Positions 47,606 to 57,144 of a stretch of 57,144 bases of DNA are shown piece after piece. The DNA lies in NCBI RefSeq assembly GCF_003003775.1, contig NZ_PVWJ01000014.1, forward strand, positions 1 to 57,144. The letters are read 5' to 3'. Below the pieces are notes generated by a model, which ran no database searches, was not told the DNA's origin, and saw only the letters and a list, made by a program, of their open reading frames with translations. The position numbers and the translations under genes are program-made. Source of the DNA: Merismopedia glauca CCAP 1448/3. GTDB taxonomy: Bacteria > Cyanobacteriota > Cyanobacteriia > Cyanobacteriales > CCAP-1448. Within the stretch, counting starts at the first letter, position 1. Each line of letters begins with the position of its first letter.

Positions 47606-47805
47606 AAATAAATGACCTCAAAAGGAAGAAGGAATAGGGTTGGCGTAGCCTGCGCGCAGCGCATAGAAGGAAGAAGGAAGAAGGATATTTTTAAGAATCT
47701 CTGGGGGTAATTACGGCTAGATAAGTGCGGTTATTAGTAATACCTGAAACTGCTATAAAAGTGTAGTGTGGAATAGAGGACATAGTAATTATCCCCTACC
47801 AGATT

Positions 47806-48255
47806 ATGGCAGAACCAGAATCTTCTTTGACTCGTTCCTACTCTCAAGAAGAGATTCAGGAAATTTTGCAACTGGCGATCGCCAAACAAGCTGATGAACG
47901 AGACTTTTCCCCCCAACAGTTGCAGGAAATTGCCATCGAACTGGGGATATCGCCAGATGCTATAGCTCAAGCTGAGAAAACTTGGCTCACTCAAGGTATC
48001 ATAAATCGCCACCGCCAAGAGTTTGAACTTTACCGTCGCACTAAATGGCAAAAACAATTAGGAAACTTTGCCATTGTCAATCTCTTTTTAATTGCTCTTA
48101 ATATCTTGAATGCTGGCGAAATTTCCTGGTCGTTATACGTTTTACTGTTCTGGGGTCTGAAAATCGTTCGTCAAGCCTGGAATCAGTATAAAGCATCTCC
48201 AGAAGATGATCGGAAAGCTCTACAAAAGTGGTATCGTCAACAGCAATCCTGGTAA
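47806..48255 (+). CDS. 2TM domain protein
   Basis: 149 residues: a soluble N-terminal helical region (SYSQEEIQEILQLAIAKQAD, then LQEIAIELGISPDAIAQAEK), two closely spaced hydrophobic helices (FAIVNLFLIALNIL and SWSLYVLLFWGLKIV) and a short basic tail. This is the 2TM domain family, function unknown. Confidence 0.8.
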   Translation: MAEPESSLTRSYSQEEIQEILQLAIAKQADERDFSPQQLQEIAIELGISPDAIAQAEKTWLTQGIINRHRQEFELYRRTKWQKQLGNFAIVNLFLIALNILNAGEISWSLYVLLFWGLKIVRQAWNQYKASPEDDRKALQKWYRQQQSW

Positions 48256-48333
48256 AGATGTCTAGAGACTTTCTTCCTTCTATGCACTGCGCGCAGGCTA
48301 AACCTTTCATGTCGCGCAGCGAAAGCCTCTTCC

Positions 48334-50082
48334 CTATGAAGGATTAGAACAATGATATCGTTTAGCTTTAAAGCCAGGGAATTTAAACCTCACGGTGGGT
48401 TCCAGCACGCAATTATCCCCTACATTGATATCTAAAGATGGATAATCTACTACCCACACATCCAAAGGTTTAGGTATTTGATTCACAGTCTTATATAATA
48501 GTTTTTCAACTGAGATACAGTTTGTCTCTATCTCCAAGTTGCATTCAGGATGATTGAGCAAAAATTGATAGTTTTGAGCATCTTTTGGTAATTTTCTTTG
48601 GTTGATCTCCCAAGCAATACCCATCATTTTTGATGTCTGTATATGGGTATCATGAAAAATAGTTATTAATGCTGTTGGTTGAGATAACTCAGTAATTTTA
48701 TTGGCTACTAAATCTGGTCGATATGGTTTTTGAAAGCCAACTCCAGATATAACTACTAAAGAGCCTATTAACCCCATAATCCACAGAAATAATACCAATG
48801 AATTAGTGGATATTTTGAGCTTTTTAAAGATTTTGACTTCAGAGAGTTGGGGCAATTGAAAATATAAAGATAAACTTCCAGATATCAATACTATTAAAGG
48901 GGGAAAATAAACAAAGTTATAACGAATAGCACTCAGGATATCGGAGAATTTTGCGTAGGCTAAAACGAAAAAAATAGCCATGATAGTGAAAATCAAAGCA
49001 CCCAACCATTGAAATTCTGGTACTGCCTGGTTTTTAGATTTAGCAACCGCCCAAGCTTTCCAAACACTATAAACAGTTAAAATTAATAATCCCAACATCA
49101 AAATGGCTGAGATAACAATCGTGGCGATATTCTGACTTTCTATTGGTAGTAGAAATAGCATGGTTGCCCAAGCTACAGGCAATTGTCCAATGGGTTCAAT
49201 TAACTTGATAAAATTATTATTATCTCCATAAATCCATTGAATTAAATGTTTATCATGAAAATTGTGCCATACTACTAACCAGATCGAGCAACCAAAGAGA
49301 CTCATAAAACCTACTGTATAAAGTTTGAGCCAATTATTTAGTTTGACTTGAGTTTTATGCCTATCTTTTCTGAATTTTAAACCTACAAAAACCACGAATT
49401 CTGCGGCTAAAGTAATAATTACAAAATAGTGAGTAGCGACACCTAAACAATTAGCGACAATCCAATTGAATAATAAATTTAATGGTAATTTGCGATCGCT
49501 AACTAAGTATCTAATAGCTACAATAAAACAAGATACAGATGCAATTACCCACAATATAGCTAAAGTATAATGACGGGCATCTTGAGATAGAGCCACACCA
49601 AATGGAGAAACTGCCATCAAGGCAGCGCTAATTTGGGCTACTATCAGAGATCTAAATGTTAGCCAACCCAAACCAAAGATAGCCGGAATTGCCAATATTC
49701 CAAAAAGCACACTAAGGGATCTAGCTCCCCATAATGATACTAATCCAGATTCAGAGGGAAATAATTTGAACCACCAATGGTTCAGCATAAAGTACAGTGG
49801 AGGATGAGTACTTTCTGTGAATAGATTGTAGATAGTATTTTTAACGGTTGAATCTGGATTCGGTACTAATGGTTGTAACAATGTATCGGGAGTAAGGATC
49901 TGGTTGAGGGGAACAGTTTTGAAACTATTTCCTAAGCTAAATACTATGGTAGAAAACTCATCAGACCAAATTGTTTTTTGAGTCAGATTAGTGAAACGTA
50001 AAACAGTACCGATGGCGATCGAGATCGATAGCAAAAAAATCTGAAGCCAGTGGGTACTAATTACAGATTTTACAGATTTCAA
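48334..50082 (-). CDS. GT39/ArnT-like integral membrane glycosyltransferase
   Basis: 582 residues, at least ten hydrophobic helices. The conserved acidic start FTNLTQKTIWSDEFSTIVFS gives the DE pair used in polyprenyl-phosphate-sugar transferases, and FTESTHPPLYFMLNHWW is the second family hallmark. It would transfer sugar from a lipid carrier to an exported acceptor. Acceptor unknown. Confidence 0.83.
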   Translation of the reverse strand: MKSVKSVISTHWLQIFLLSISIAIGTVLRFTNLTQKTIWSDEFSTIVFSLGNSFKTVPLNQILTPDTLLQPLVPNPDSTVKNTIYNLFTESTHPPLYFMLNHWWFKLFPSESGLVSLWGARSLSVLFGILAIPAIFGLGWLTFRSLIVAQISAALMAVSPFGVALSQDARHYTLAILWVIASVSCFIVAIRYLVSDRKLPLNLLFNWIVANCLGVATHYFVIITLAAEFVVFVGLKFRKDRHKTQVKLNNWLKLYTVGFMSLFGCSIWLVVWHNFHDKHLIQWIYGDNNNFIKLIEPIGQLPVAWATMLFLLPIESQNIATIVISAILMLGLLILTVYSVWKAWAVAKSKNQAVPEFQWLGALIFTIMAIFFVLAYAKFSDILSAIRYNFVYFPPLIVLISGSLSLYFQLPQLSEVKIFKKLKISTNSLVLFLWIMGLIGSLVVISGVGFQKPYRPDLVANKITELSQPTALITIFHDTHIQTSKMMGIAWEINQRKLPKDAQNYQFLLNHPECNLEIETNCISVEKLLYKTVNQIPKPLDVWVVDYPSLDINVGDNCVLEPTVRFKFPGFKAKRYHCSNPS

Positions 50083-50108
50083 GTGATTTAGCCTTTATTC
50101 CTCAAAGG

Positions 50109-51389
50109 TTACGGATTGGTTGGTGATGGCTGATTATTTGGTGTCGGTGTAGGTTGACTCGATGGTTGGGTTTCTCGTTGTTTGAGAGCCGTTTCTAACC
50201 TTTGGCGGTTATCAATTGCTGCTTGGTAATCTGGCTTAATTTCTAGGGCTTTATTATACGCTGCTAAAGCATCTGAGTATTTTTCCGAGGTTTCCAAAAC
50301 GCTACCTTTATTATTCCACGCTTCCGCAAAATCGGGTTTGTATTCTATTGCTTTATCATAAGCTTGTAGAGCTTCTCGATCTTGTTTAGACTTAGCATGA
50401 ACTACACCTAAATTATGCCAACCTTCTGCATAGTTAGGTCTAATTTCTACCACCTGTTTATAAGCTGCGATCGCTTCAGGATATCGTTGCAGTTTTTCTA
50501 GTAGCACTCCCTTATTATACCAAGCTTCTAGATAGTAAGATCTGAGTTCCGTCGCTTTGTTGTAAGCATTGAGAGCCGCATTATCCTGCTTTAGTTTGCC
50601 TAAAATATATCCCTGTTCGTACCAAGCTTCGGGATAGTCAGACTTGATTGAAATGGCTTTTTGATAAGCTTTTAAAGCTTCTTCATTTCGTTGTAAATTT
50701 CTTAAACTTGAACCTTTGGCATACCAAGCATCAGCAAAGTTGTTCTTGTAACTAATCGCTTTATCGTAAGCAGCTACCGCTTCTGAGTAACGTTTTAATT
50801 CATCTAAAGCAAACCCTTTGGCATACCAAATATCTGGGTTTTTAGCTTGATATTGAATGGCTCGATCGTAAGATTTTAAAGCTTCGGCGTAGCGTTGCAA
50901 TTGTAGTAATTGTCTGCCACGATTGTACCAAATAGCGCTACTATTAGGTTGTAATTTCACAGCTTTATCGTAGGATTTGAAGGCTTCTTCATACTTTTGG
51001 AGTTTCTCTTCACAAATCCCTTTACCCACCCAAGCGGCTACATATTTTTGATTGAGAATAACGGCTCGATCGAAAGCTGCGATCGCTTCGGTACATTTTC
51101 CAGCTTTACTTAAACTAACTCCCTGCTCGTACAATTTGGCTGCATTTGGTTTGCGAGAAGCTTGAGCTAATCGATCGGAGGCTTCCTTTTCAACTACCCT
51201 CAGGGGAACAGATAAACCTGGTAAAATTGAGTAAGTGACACTTGTGCTGAGGAAAAATGCGATCGCGAAGCTGCTCCTCTGGAAGATTGCCCCTCGCAGC
51301 CAAGGAGATAAAATAGAGTGGGAATAATTATTTCTAGCTTTAGGGAAACTGCTAGATTCAGTAGGCATAAGCTTAAACTTGGGGTTCAT
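50109..51389 (-). CDS. Exported or anchored TPR repeat protein
   Basis: 426 residues. Hydrophobic segment FAIAFFLSTSVTYSILPGLS (about 38-57) is a signal or anchor. About nine TPR units follow (A-x-x-x-Y-x-x-A pattern, for example EAFKSYDKAVKLQPNSSAIW and ALKAYQKAISIKSDYPEAWY). The C-terminus is Gln/Pro/Thr/Asn-rich. Likely a periplasmic assembly or scaffolding factor. Ribosome site GGAGAC supports ATG 51389. It sits 27 bp upstream of the GT39 gene on the same strand. Confidence 0.82.
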   Translation of the reverse strand: MNPKFKLMPTESSSFPKARNNYSHSILSPWLRGAIFQRSSFAIAFFLSTSVTYSILPGLSVPLRVVEKEASDRLAQASRKPNAAKLYEQGVSLSKAGKCTEAIAAFDRAVILNQKYVAAWVGKGICEEKLQKYEEAFKSYDKAVKLQPNSSAIWYNRGRQLLQLQRYAEALKSYDRAIQYQAKNPDIWYAKGFALDELKRYSEAVAAYDKAISYKNNFADAWYAKGSSLRNLQRNEEALKAYQKAISIKSDYPEAWYEQGYILGKLKQDNAALNAYNKATELRSYYLEAWYNKGVLLEKLQRYPEAIAAYKQVVEIRPNYAEGWHNLGVVHAKSKQDREALQAYDKAIEYKPDFAEAWNNKGSVLETSEKYSDALAAYNKALEIKPDYQAAIDNRQRLETALKQRETQPSSQPTPTPNNQPSPTNP

Positions 51390-51658
51390 GACTACCTATG
51401 TCTCCTTGACAATAAAACATCATCTTCTACCGTTGCTTTTGAGGGAGGTTGCCGCTTAGCAGAAGGGCAGATTTTTTCACCCAAAGCTTGGATTTTACCA
51501 TAAATTTAGCGACTGAATTGACTTTTTGTTGCCTTCATCAATAATTACTATAGAAACAAATCAGGGTTGTTCATCATTTACGAGTTAGGGAACTAAATTG
51601 CGCTTTAATCAGTCTCAATACAATTAGGATTTGCCCACCACATTGAAAGTACTCTGGT

Positions 51659-52285
51659 ATGAATCACAAGTTACTGACTTTGAGTATTTCGAGTTTAACT
51701 ATTTTAAGTCTTGCGGCTATTTACCAGCCACCAGTTTTGGCTCAAAGAACGAGTTTTTATTGCGATACTACTAAGTCTCCTCCTACAACTTATATTAAGA
51801 GTCGGGGGAGGAGAAGCGCCGTCATCCGGTGGAATTTAGGAATTGGAAGAAGTTCTGCACTACAACGCTGTAAAATAGTCTCTCAAAGGTTCCAACGTCA
51901 ATATGATAGTGGGAACCTGCGCTTTTTCAAAACCGGATTTTTGAATGGATATCCTGTAGTTTGTGCGGCTAGAACTTCTGGCGATCGCTGCACCAATAGA
52001 ATGCTATTATTTACCCTAACTAGAGGTAGCAATCCTAATACTGTATTAGCCCAATTGTTTAATCTTAATTCTTTGGCTAGTAGCGCGGTAATTAATCAAA
52101 GCGGTGTCCCTCCAGTTTCTCCAGTTATTGCTCCGCAATCTTCTCGCGATCGTTCTCAAGGAGGTGAAAATAACACTCGTGAAGCAGATTTTGCTAATGA
52201 GAAAACCTATAGTTTTGACAACTATTTAAACAATCTTCCCAATGAAGAAGATCCCTCTGATGAACCTACTTTGGAAGGGAATTAG
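51659..52285 (+). CDS. COP23-domain protein
   Basis: 208 residues with a signal peptide (LLTLSISSLTILSLAAIYQPP, cut near VLAQ). Then the COP23 domain: TSFYCDTTKSPPTTYIKSRG with paired Cys, AVIRWNLGIG, KIVSQRFQRQYDSGNLRF and VVCAARTSGDRCTNRML. COP23 was named for a circadian-oscillating cyanobacterial protein. The C-terminus (from about 150) is disordered and acidic. Function unknown. Confidence 0.8.
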   Translation: MNHKLLTLSISSLTILSLAAIYQPPVLAQRTSFYCDTTKSPPTTYIKSRGRRSAVIRWNLGIGRSSALQRCKIVSQRFQRQYDSGNLRFFKTGFLNGYPVVCAARTSGDRCTNRMLLFTLTRGSNPNTVLAQLFNLNSLASSAVINQSGVPPVSPVIAPQSSRDRSQGGENNTREADFANEKTYSFDNYLNNLPNEEDPSDEPTLEGN

Positions 52286-52312
52286 GGCATTGGGCATTGG
52301 GCATTGGGCATT
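52285..52312. repeat. Heptamer tandem repeat (GGGCATT)
   Basis: Four perfect GGGCATT copies right after the COP23 gene stop, the clearest STRR in the window. Confidence 0.9.
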
Positions 52313-52340
52313 GGCTATTCCTCCTAACTGCTGACTTCGT

Positions 52341-53789
52341 TTACTTGTTTACTTTGGGAGCGAAACAAGTATCTAAGTTTTGAGGTTGGATGTCAAAAGT
52401 TTGCACCATTTTTTCAACTATTTTAACTAAATCATTGTATCTGTCTGCGGGTGCAATAAAAGTTAAGGTGTAAGCTTTGAAATCTTTGAGAGTGACAAAC
52501 TCTATAGTTCTCAAATTTTGCTCATCATCAACACTACTAAAATCGATCCGATAACCAGAAGTATTGGCTAAAGTTGTATCCCTTTCAGTAACTATCTGGA
52601 AGTTGCCTACTTCTTGTTTTAAGTTAGTTTTATAGTTATTCACATATTCTGTCAAAGAGACAGGATTAGCTGATAAATCTGTGGCTGAAATCACAATTTG
52701 TGGTGGATAACTGACAGATGTATTAGAGATAGCCACAAATTTTACAATTTCCCCAGTTAGGCGATTAAAAATTTCTTCTCTTCCCCAGGTTTCAGGATAA
52801 TCAATTTCCAAACCACAGGCTGTATTTTGATATTGAATTAAGTTAGGTAATGGGGGCTTTTGTAAATAATAAAATGCGATCGCCAAAGCCGCAGCTAAGC
52901 TGAAAGCTAAGCCACCAATGGCTGCAAATTTGCCGTAATCACCAGGTTTAAACTTAGGATGAGGATTGAGATCTCTAACAGCTTCTAAGGCTTCTTGAGC
53001 CGAAGGATAGCGATCGCTAAAGTTATAACTAGTCATTCGCTCTATAACTTTTAATAATTTCTGACTGACTTGAGTTTGAGCGAATAATAAAACTGATAAA
53101 CCTTGAGGATCTTTAGGTAATTGATTCGGGGGAATTCCAGTTAAAGCTTGAATAGCTAGCATTCCTACAGAATACACATCGCTAGCAAATTTAGGTTGTC
53201 CATTAGCTTGCTCTGGAGCCATAAAACCAGAGGTTCCAATCACAGTAGCTTCAGTATTTCCTAATTTTGTCGCACCTACACCTTGAATTTCTTTAACTGC
53301 ACCAAAATCAATTAAAAACAACTTTCCATCCGCTTTTCTCCTAATTAAATTACGTGGATTAATATCGCGATGAATAATGTTTTGTTGATGTACAAAAGCC
53401 AAAACTTCCAGGATTTCTGTTAAAAGTTTAGTTACCTGAGATTCATTGAGCTTTTTGCCAATAAACAACTCATCTTGACTCAAATTGTCACCATCAATAT
53501 AGTCTTGAACTAAAAAGAATTCCCCCATATCTTCAAAATGAGCTAACAATTTGGGAATTTGCTCGTGATGAAGTTTATATAAAGTTTTTGCTTCTCTTTC
53601 AAATAATCTTTGAGATACTTCTAAAACATAAGGATCTGGATTTAAAGGTTTTAGTTGTTTAACCACACATAAGGGTTGATCTGGTATATGCTCATCTCTA
53701 GCCGTATAAGTGACGCTAAAGCCACCACCACCGAGTTGCTTAATAATGTGATATCGTCCTTTCAGTTTGTTATTTATCATGGATAACAT
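52341..53789 (-). CDS. Membrane Ser/Thr protein kinase with PsbP/DUF1795-like C-terminal domain
   Basis: 482 residues. Kinase domain 10-270: glycine loop LGGGGFSVTY, Lys44, catalytic loop HRDINPRN (Asp142; the usual Lys after the HRDxK is Asn here), DFG at 161-163 and APE-like MAPEQANG. One transmembrane helix (FAAIGGLAFSLAAALAIAFYY) near 285. The outside part (about 315-475) has TACGLEIDYPETWG and VTERDTTLANTSGYRIDFSS, a PsbP-like fold. Probable sensor kinase of the envelope. A different start, ATG 53780, is possible. Confidence 0.85.
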   Translation of the reverse strand: MLSMINNKLKGRYHIIKQLGGGGFSVTYTARDEHIPDQPLCVVKQLKPLNPDPYVLEVSQRLFEREAKTLYKLHHEQIPKLLAHFEDMGEFFLVQDYIDGDNLSQDELFIGKKLNESQVTKLLTEILEVLAFVHQQNIIHRDINPRNLIRRKADGKLFLIDFGAVKEIQGVGATKLGNTEATVIGTSGFMAPEQANGQPKFASDVYSVGMLAIQALTGIPPNQLPKDPQGLSVLLFAQTQVSQKLLKVIERMTSYNFSDRYPSAQEALEAVRDLNPHPKFKPGDYGKFAAIGGLAFSLAAALAIAFYYLQKPPLPNLIQYQNTACGLEIDYPETWGREEIFNRLTGEIVKFVAISNTSVSYPPQIVISATDLSANPVSLTEYVNNYKTNLKQEVGNFQIVTERDTTLANTSGYRIDFSSVDDEQNLRTIEFVTLKDFKAYTLTFIAPADRYNDLVKIVEKMVQTFDIQPQNLDTCFAPKVNK

Positions 53790-53874
53790 TTAACAAGTAA
53801 TAAGTAATAATTAATAAGTAATGGTTAAGATTTTCTTGAGTCATTTCCCAGCGAACACCCAACAGAATTGAGAT

Positions 53875-55065
53875 ATGAAACTAAGTTTGTGTATGATCGT
53901 TAAAAATGAAGCTACTACTTTACCCAAATGCCTCAATAGTGTCAAAGGTGTAGTCGATGAGATGATAGTAGTCGATACTGGTTCTAGCGATCGCACTATC
54001 GATGTGGCTAGAAGTTTTGGGGCTTATGTATTTCCCTATCCGTGGGACAATGATTTTGCTAAGGCGCGCAACGAATCTCTGAAATACGTCAATGGCGATT
54101 GGGTATTGGTACTAGATGCAGACGAGGTTTTAGTTCCCGAAATTGTACCATCCTTACAACAAGCAATTCAAAGCGATCGCCATATCCTCATCAACTTGTT
54201 ACGTCAAGAAGTAGGTTCTAGCCAATCTCCCTACTCAATGGTTTCTAGACTATTTCGTCGCCACCAGGATGTCTATTTTTCTCGCCCCTATCATGCGATA
54301 GTAGATGATAGTATCGCCGAGTTGAGGCAAACACAACCGGACTGGCAAATTGGTTACTTACCCGATTTAGCCATGTTGCATTACGGTTATCAACCAGGAG
54401 AAATAGCTAGCAAAAATAAGCTAGCTAGAGCGCAAGCTGCTATGGAACAATTCATCGCTACTCATCCTCAAGATCCATATGTTTGTAGTAAATTGGGCGG
54501 TTTATACACCCAAGTTGGGAAAATAGATCGAGCCATAGATCTACTTCAACAAGGTTTACAAGCACCTCAACTCGATTCTACACTTTCTTACGAACTGCAC
54601 TATCATTTAGGTAATGCCTATATGCGCCAAGGTAATTTGGCATCAGCAATTGGGCATTATAAAGAAGCAATTAAACAGCCAATTTTACCGAAGTTAAAAT
54701 TAGATACTTACAATAACTTAGGTAATTTGCTGAAAGAATTGGGTAAATTAGATAGCGCCAAAAAAGCTTATGAAAATGCCTTAGAAATCGATCCCAAATT
54801 TGCTACAGCTTATCATAATTTGGGTTTAACTTTAAAAGCTATGGGCTTATTCGACCAAGCTATAGAAGCTTATCATCAAGCCTTAGAATTAAACCCTAAT
54901 AACCCAGAAACCCATCAAAACTTAGGGGTAGTTTTCATGAAACTTGGGAGAGTCCCTGAAAGTTTAGCTGCATTTAAATTTGCGATCGCTCTCCACGAAC
55001 AATCCCATCCTCAAGAAGCTCAAAGGCTGAGACAATCCTTAGCAGAAATGGGTTTTTCTGTTTAA
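53875..55065 (+). CDS. GT2 glycosyltransferase with TPR tail
   Basis: 396 residues. GT2 domain 1-180: LSLCMIVKNEATTLPKCLNS, then IVVDTGSSDRTID and WVLVLDADEVLVPE, where the DxD-type metal site is DAD. Residues about 210-395 are TPR units, the last ones AYENALEIDPKFATAYHNLG and AYHQALELNPNNPETHQNLG. Such fusions often glycosylate proteins or act on glycolipids. Target unknown. Start of the gene is divergent from the kinase. Confidence 0.88.
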   Translation: MKLSLCMIVKNEATTLPKCLNSVKGVVDEMIVVDTGSSDRTIDVARSFGAYVFPYPWDNDFAKARNESLKYVNGDWVLVLDADEVLVPEIVPSLQQAIQSDRHILINLLRQEVGSSQSPYSMVSRLFRRHQDVYFSRPYHAIVDDSIAELRQTQPDWQIGYLPDLAMLHYGYQPGEIASKNKLARAQAAMEQFIATHPQDPYVCSKLGGLYTQVGKIDRAIDLLQQGLQAPQLDSTLSYELHYHLGNAYMRQGNLASAIGHYKEAIKQPILPKLKLDTYNNLGNLLKELGKLDSAKKAYENALEIDPKFATAYHNLGLTLKAMGLFDQAIEAYHQALELNPNNPETHQNLGVVFMKLGRVPESLAAFKFAIALHEQSHPQEAQRLRQSLAEMGFSV

Positions 55066-55273
55066 TAAACCCTGTTAGCGAACTAATCCAGCACGTTGAA
55101 AAATGCTAAAGGACTTAACCATAATTTTAAAATAGAGAAAACGAGTAACGAGTAACGACTGAAGTAGATAGACCACCTCATGTCAATATACAAATAATTT
55201 TGCCTACCTACTTATCCCAGAGATTCAAAACTAATTTAAAATTGCTATAGGTATCCAGGGATTATCAAATCTC

Positions 55274-56992
55274 ATGTCCGATCCACCCTCAAGCCCCTAC
55301 AAAAGCAAATTATTCAACTTTCTCAACCGACAAACTATCCGAGTCAAAGAGCAAGTTAAACGCACCGTCAGACAAGCCAAAGTAGCGGCTACTTGGGGCG
55401 TGCAGGTAGTCATGTACCCAATTTACCTCATTTTTCAAACTACTAGATATACTAGCTATCGATTTCAACAAAGCGCTCAAGAAACTTGGAAACGCCTACA
55501 GCCAACCACAGAACCACAACATCCTCCAGAGTCAGACGCACCGATTCAGCAAATACTGGAAGCTATAGAGCAATTGCAGCTAGATGCAGCCCCAGTAGGA
55601 ATTGTACCAAGTATCGATTCAAAGTTGGCAATTCCCCAGCAGATAAGCCCAAAAGAGCTTAAAACTAGTGAAATAGTCGCACAAGAAGCAAAAACACCGT
55701 CAATAGCAGATATAGCTGTAAAATTAGGAAACAGAAGTATTTTCGGCATCGCTTCTGCCTTAGAAACGCGAACTTTAGTCTTAGTCACCTCAAAAAATGA
55801 GATCCTCGATATATTGACCCCAGAGCAACAAAACAAACTCATGCGGAGGATTATCTGGGAAATCGCAGTTTACAAGCATCAGTGGCGTTTATGGGCATCA
55901 TGGGGGAAAGAATTTAGTCCGAAGATCGCCTCCAGACAAAAAGCTCAGGTTTTACCCCCCATTCGCTGGTTTTGGCAAACAATGGCATGGTTACAAACCA
56001 GTCAACTGGCGATCGCGATCGATTTATTCCAAGAATCTAGCTTAATCAAAACTAATGCCCTGGAAAGCTCACCACCTCTAGTCTTACCACCTAGTATGGC
56101 TCAGATCCTCAAAGATCTAGAAATACCAGGTATGGCAGTAGTAGAACAACAGCTTACTTCCCTAGATTTAGCTATAGCCAAAGTCGAAACTTACCTATTA
56201 TCCCAACCATCCCCATCTAATTTAACCGTACCACTCCCCCCCAATCAGTCACAGATAGTTACAAACCCTAGTGACAACAAAATTGTACCGAGAGCCAGAA
56301 CAAATCAGCTTTCGAGGAAAAATAGTGATAAATTCCCTTTGCAAAGCCTAATATGGGCGGCAATTGATTACTTTTTTGGTTCCAATCAGTCTAGATCTGC
56401 TAAGTTGCGGTCTAACGCAACTACTTCACCTCAAAATCTCGATTTATCTCTTCCCCCAAACTACGAATTAGACGAAGTAGATCCGTGGTTGAGTTGGACA
56501 GATTTATTTCCTGAAACCCCTATCACTGAGTCACCCAATCCTCAACCCAAAACCAGTCATCTCTCACCATCCAAATCCCGTCCTCGTCCAAAACTCTCTG
56601 GAAAACCCAACCGCACCCCTCAATTATCGGGTAGATCGGATCTCCCTCCTCAATCTATCTGGAGTACGATTAAAAGCTTTTTCGGAATCGATGACTCCCA
56701 AAAACTACCTAAAAACCTGGCGACTGCTGGATCTGATCGAATTCAAGCGGAGGAGAATCCAGGAAATTTAGCTGCTGAATCTCAAAACTTGGGCGAATCA
56801 ATTGTCACTACATCAAGTTCACCCTCTCTAGAATACACGCCGAATTGGATTGAAACCGAAGCCACTCCTAGAGGGTATGTCAAACACCCATTGCAGAAAT
56901 TGTTAGAGTGGTTAGATCGAATCATGCTGTCGGTTGAAGAATTCTGCGAGAGAATTTATCAACAAGTGAAAAGATGGTTCACAATTAGATGA
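55274..56992 (+). CDS. Conserved hypothetical cyanobacterial protein
   Basis: 572 residues of unknown function. It begins with a basic amphipathic region (YKSKLFNFLNRQTIRVKEQV) and a hydrophobic patch WGVQVVMYPIYLIFQTTRY that may bind membrane. The middle holds EQQNKLMRRIIWEIAVYKHQ and Pro/Ser/Asn-rich linkers (about 300-350 and 385-460). The last 40 residues (LEWLDRIMLSVEEFCERIYQ) are helical. I do not recognise a domain. Confidence 0.6.
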   Translation: MSDPPSSPYKSKLFNFLNRQTIRVKEQVKRTVRQAKVAATWGVQVVMYPIYLIFQTTRYTSYRFQQSAQETWKRLQPTTEPQHPPESDAPIQQILEAIEQLQLDAAPVGIVPSIDSKLAIPQQISPKELKTSEIVAQEAKTPSIADIAVKLGNRSIFGIASALETRTLVLVTSKNEILDILTPEQQNKLMRRIIWEIAVYKHQWRLWASWGKEFSPKIASRQKAQVLPPIRWFWQTMAWLQTSQLAIAIDLFQESSLIKTNALESSPPLVLPPSMAQILKDLEIPGMAVVEQQLTSLDLAIAKVETYLLSQPSPSNLTVPLPPNQSQIVTNPSDNKIVPRARTNQLSRKNSDKFPLQSLIWAAIDYFFGSNQSRSAKLRSNATTSPQNLDLSLPPNYELDEVDPWLSWTDLFPETPITESPNPQPKTSHLSPSKSRPRPKLSGKPNRTPQLSGRSDLPPQSIWSTIKSFFGIDDSQKLPKNLATAGSDRIQAEENPGNLAAESQNLGESIVTTSSSPSLEYTPNWIETEATPRGYVKHPLQKLLEWLDRIMLSVEEFCERIYQQVKRWFTIR

Positions 56993-57010
56993 TTAATGGC
57001 ACTTAAATCG

Positions 57011-57067
57011 GCATTGCTGATTTGAAGTATGAATTGTTGATTGGGTTTTCTTTCGCCCTTATCTCTC
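57011..57067 (+). repeat. Dispersed direct repeat, copy 2
   Basis: Copy of 18476-18539 lacking one GTTGATT unit, starting GCATTGCTGATTTGAAGTAT, just after the hypothetical gene. Confidence 0.75.
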
Positions 57068-57144
57068 TAACCCTCTTCTGTCACTCTCCGAGAACTAGAA
57101 TGTAGAGATTAAGACAATAAATCTCTAAGATGGAGGCAGGGTAA

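Overview
The window is chromosomal DNA from a phycobilisome-bearing cyanobacterium. The evidence is direct: a C-phycocyanin operon (cpcB, cpcA, cpcC, cpcE, cpcF), an orange carotenoid protein gene, a groES-groL operon with CIRCE and a K-box-like site, many cyanobacteria-specific families (DUF3110, DUF3531, DUF4336, COP23), a very high density of the HIP1 octamer GCGATCGC, and many cyanobacterial interspersed palindromes and heptameric tandem repeats. I cannot name the genus from sequence alone.

Layout. 1-746: end of a frameshifted IS4-type transposase. 940-5091: murQ, a DUF3110 gene, a VanX-like dipeptidase, yidD, a phytol/polyprenol kinase and a Uma2-type gene. 5304-8689: a methyltransferase behind a long inverted repeat, then a DICT-GAF histidine kinase. 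8780-14594: a secreted beta-helix protein, an ExoD-like membrane protein, a 56-residue membrane protein and glgB. 15037-17258: photoprotection operon ocp-crtW-frp (minus strand). 17649-23878: a lipoprotein adaptor, a lumenal cyclophilin, serA, prmA and a trypsin-like protease. 23875-29898: the phycocyanin operon on the minus strand. A complete-looking type II restriction-modification pair sits between cpcE and cpcF. 30602-36035: an XPB-like helicase, DUF3531, a TPR protein and groES-groL. 36240-41930: a thioredoxin-like ferredoxin, a LuxR-type response regulator, a YedZ-like haem membrane protein, DUF4336 and an S9 peptidase. 42009-45142: an accessory island with a DUF262-HEPN gene pair, an antitoxin remnant, hicB-hicA, and a small coiled-coil antitoxin with a PIN toxin. 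45264-56992: cysE, three glycosyltransferases, TPR proteins, a COP23 protein, a Ser/Thr kinase with a PsbP-like tail, and hypotheticals.

How the genes work together. OCP binds a ketocarotenoid and quenches phycobilisomes, CrtW can make that ketocarotenoid, and FRP resets OCP, so 15037-17258 is a self-contained quench/recover unit. The cpc operon builds the phycocyanin rods that OCP protects, and CpcE/CpcF together attach the bilin to CpcA Cys84. The R-M pair splitting cpcE from cpcF is the clearest sign of insertion into a core operon. The DUF262-HEPN pair (start/stop overlap ATGA, intact Rx4H RNase motif) is the best candidate for an undercharacterised defence or toxin-antitoxin system.

Repeats are a second theme. 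At least five interspersed families recur. One palindromic family lies in frame inside prmA, and a similar palindromic insert lies in frame inside the S9 peptidase gene. A 258-bp element with 12-bp inverted ends sits upstream of cpcB. All family assignments come from reading motifs and recalled homologues; no database search was run.
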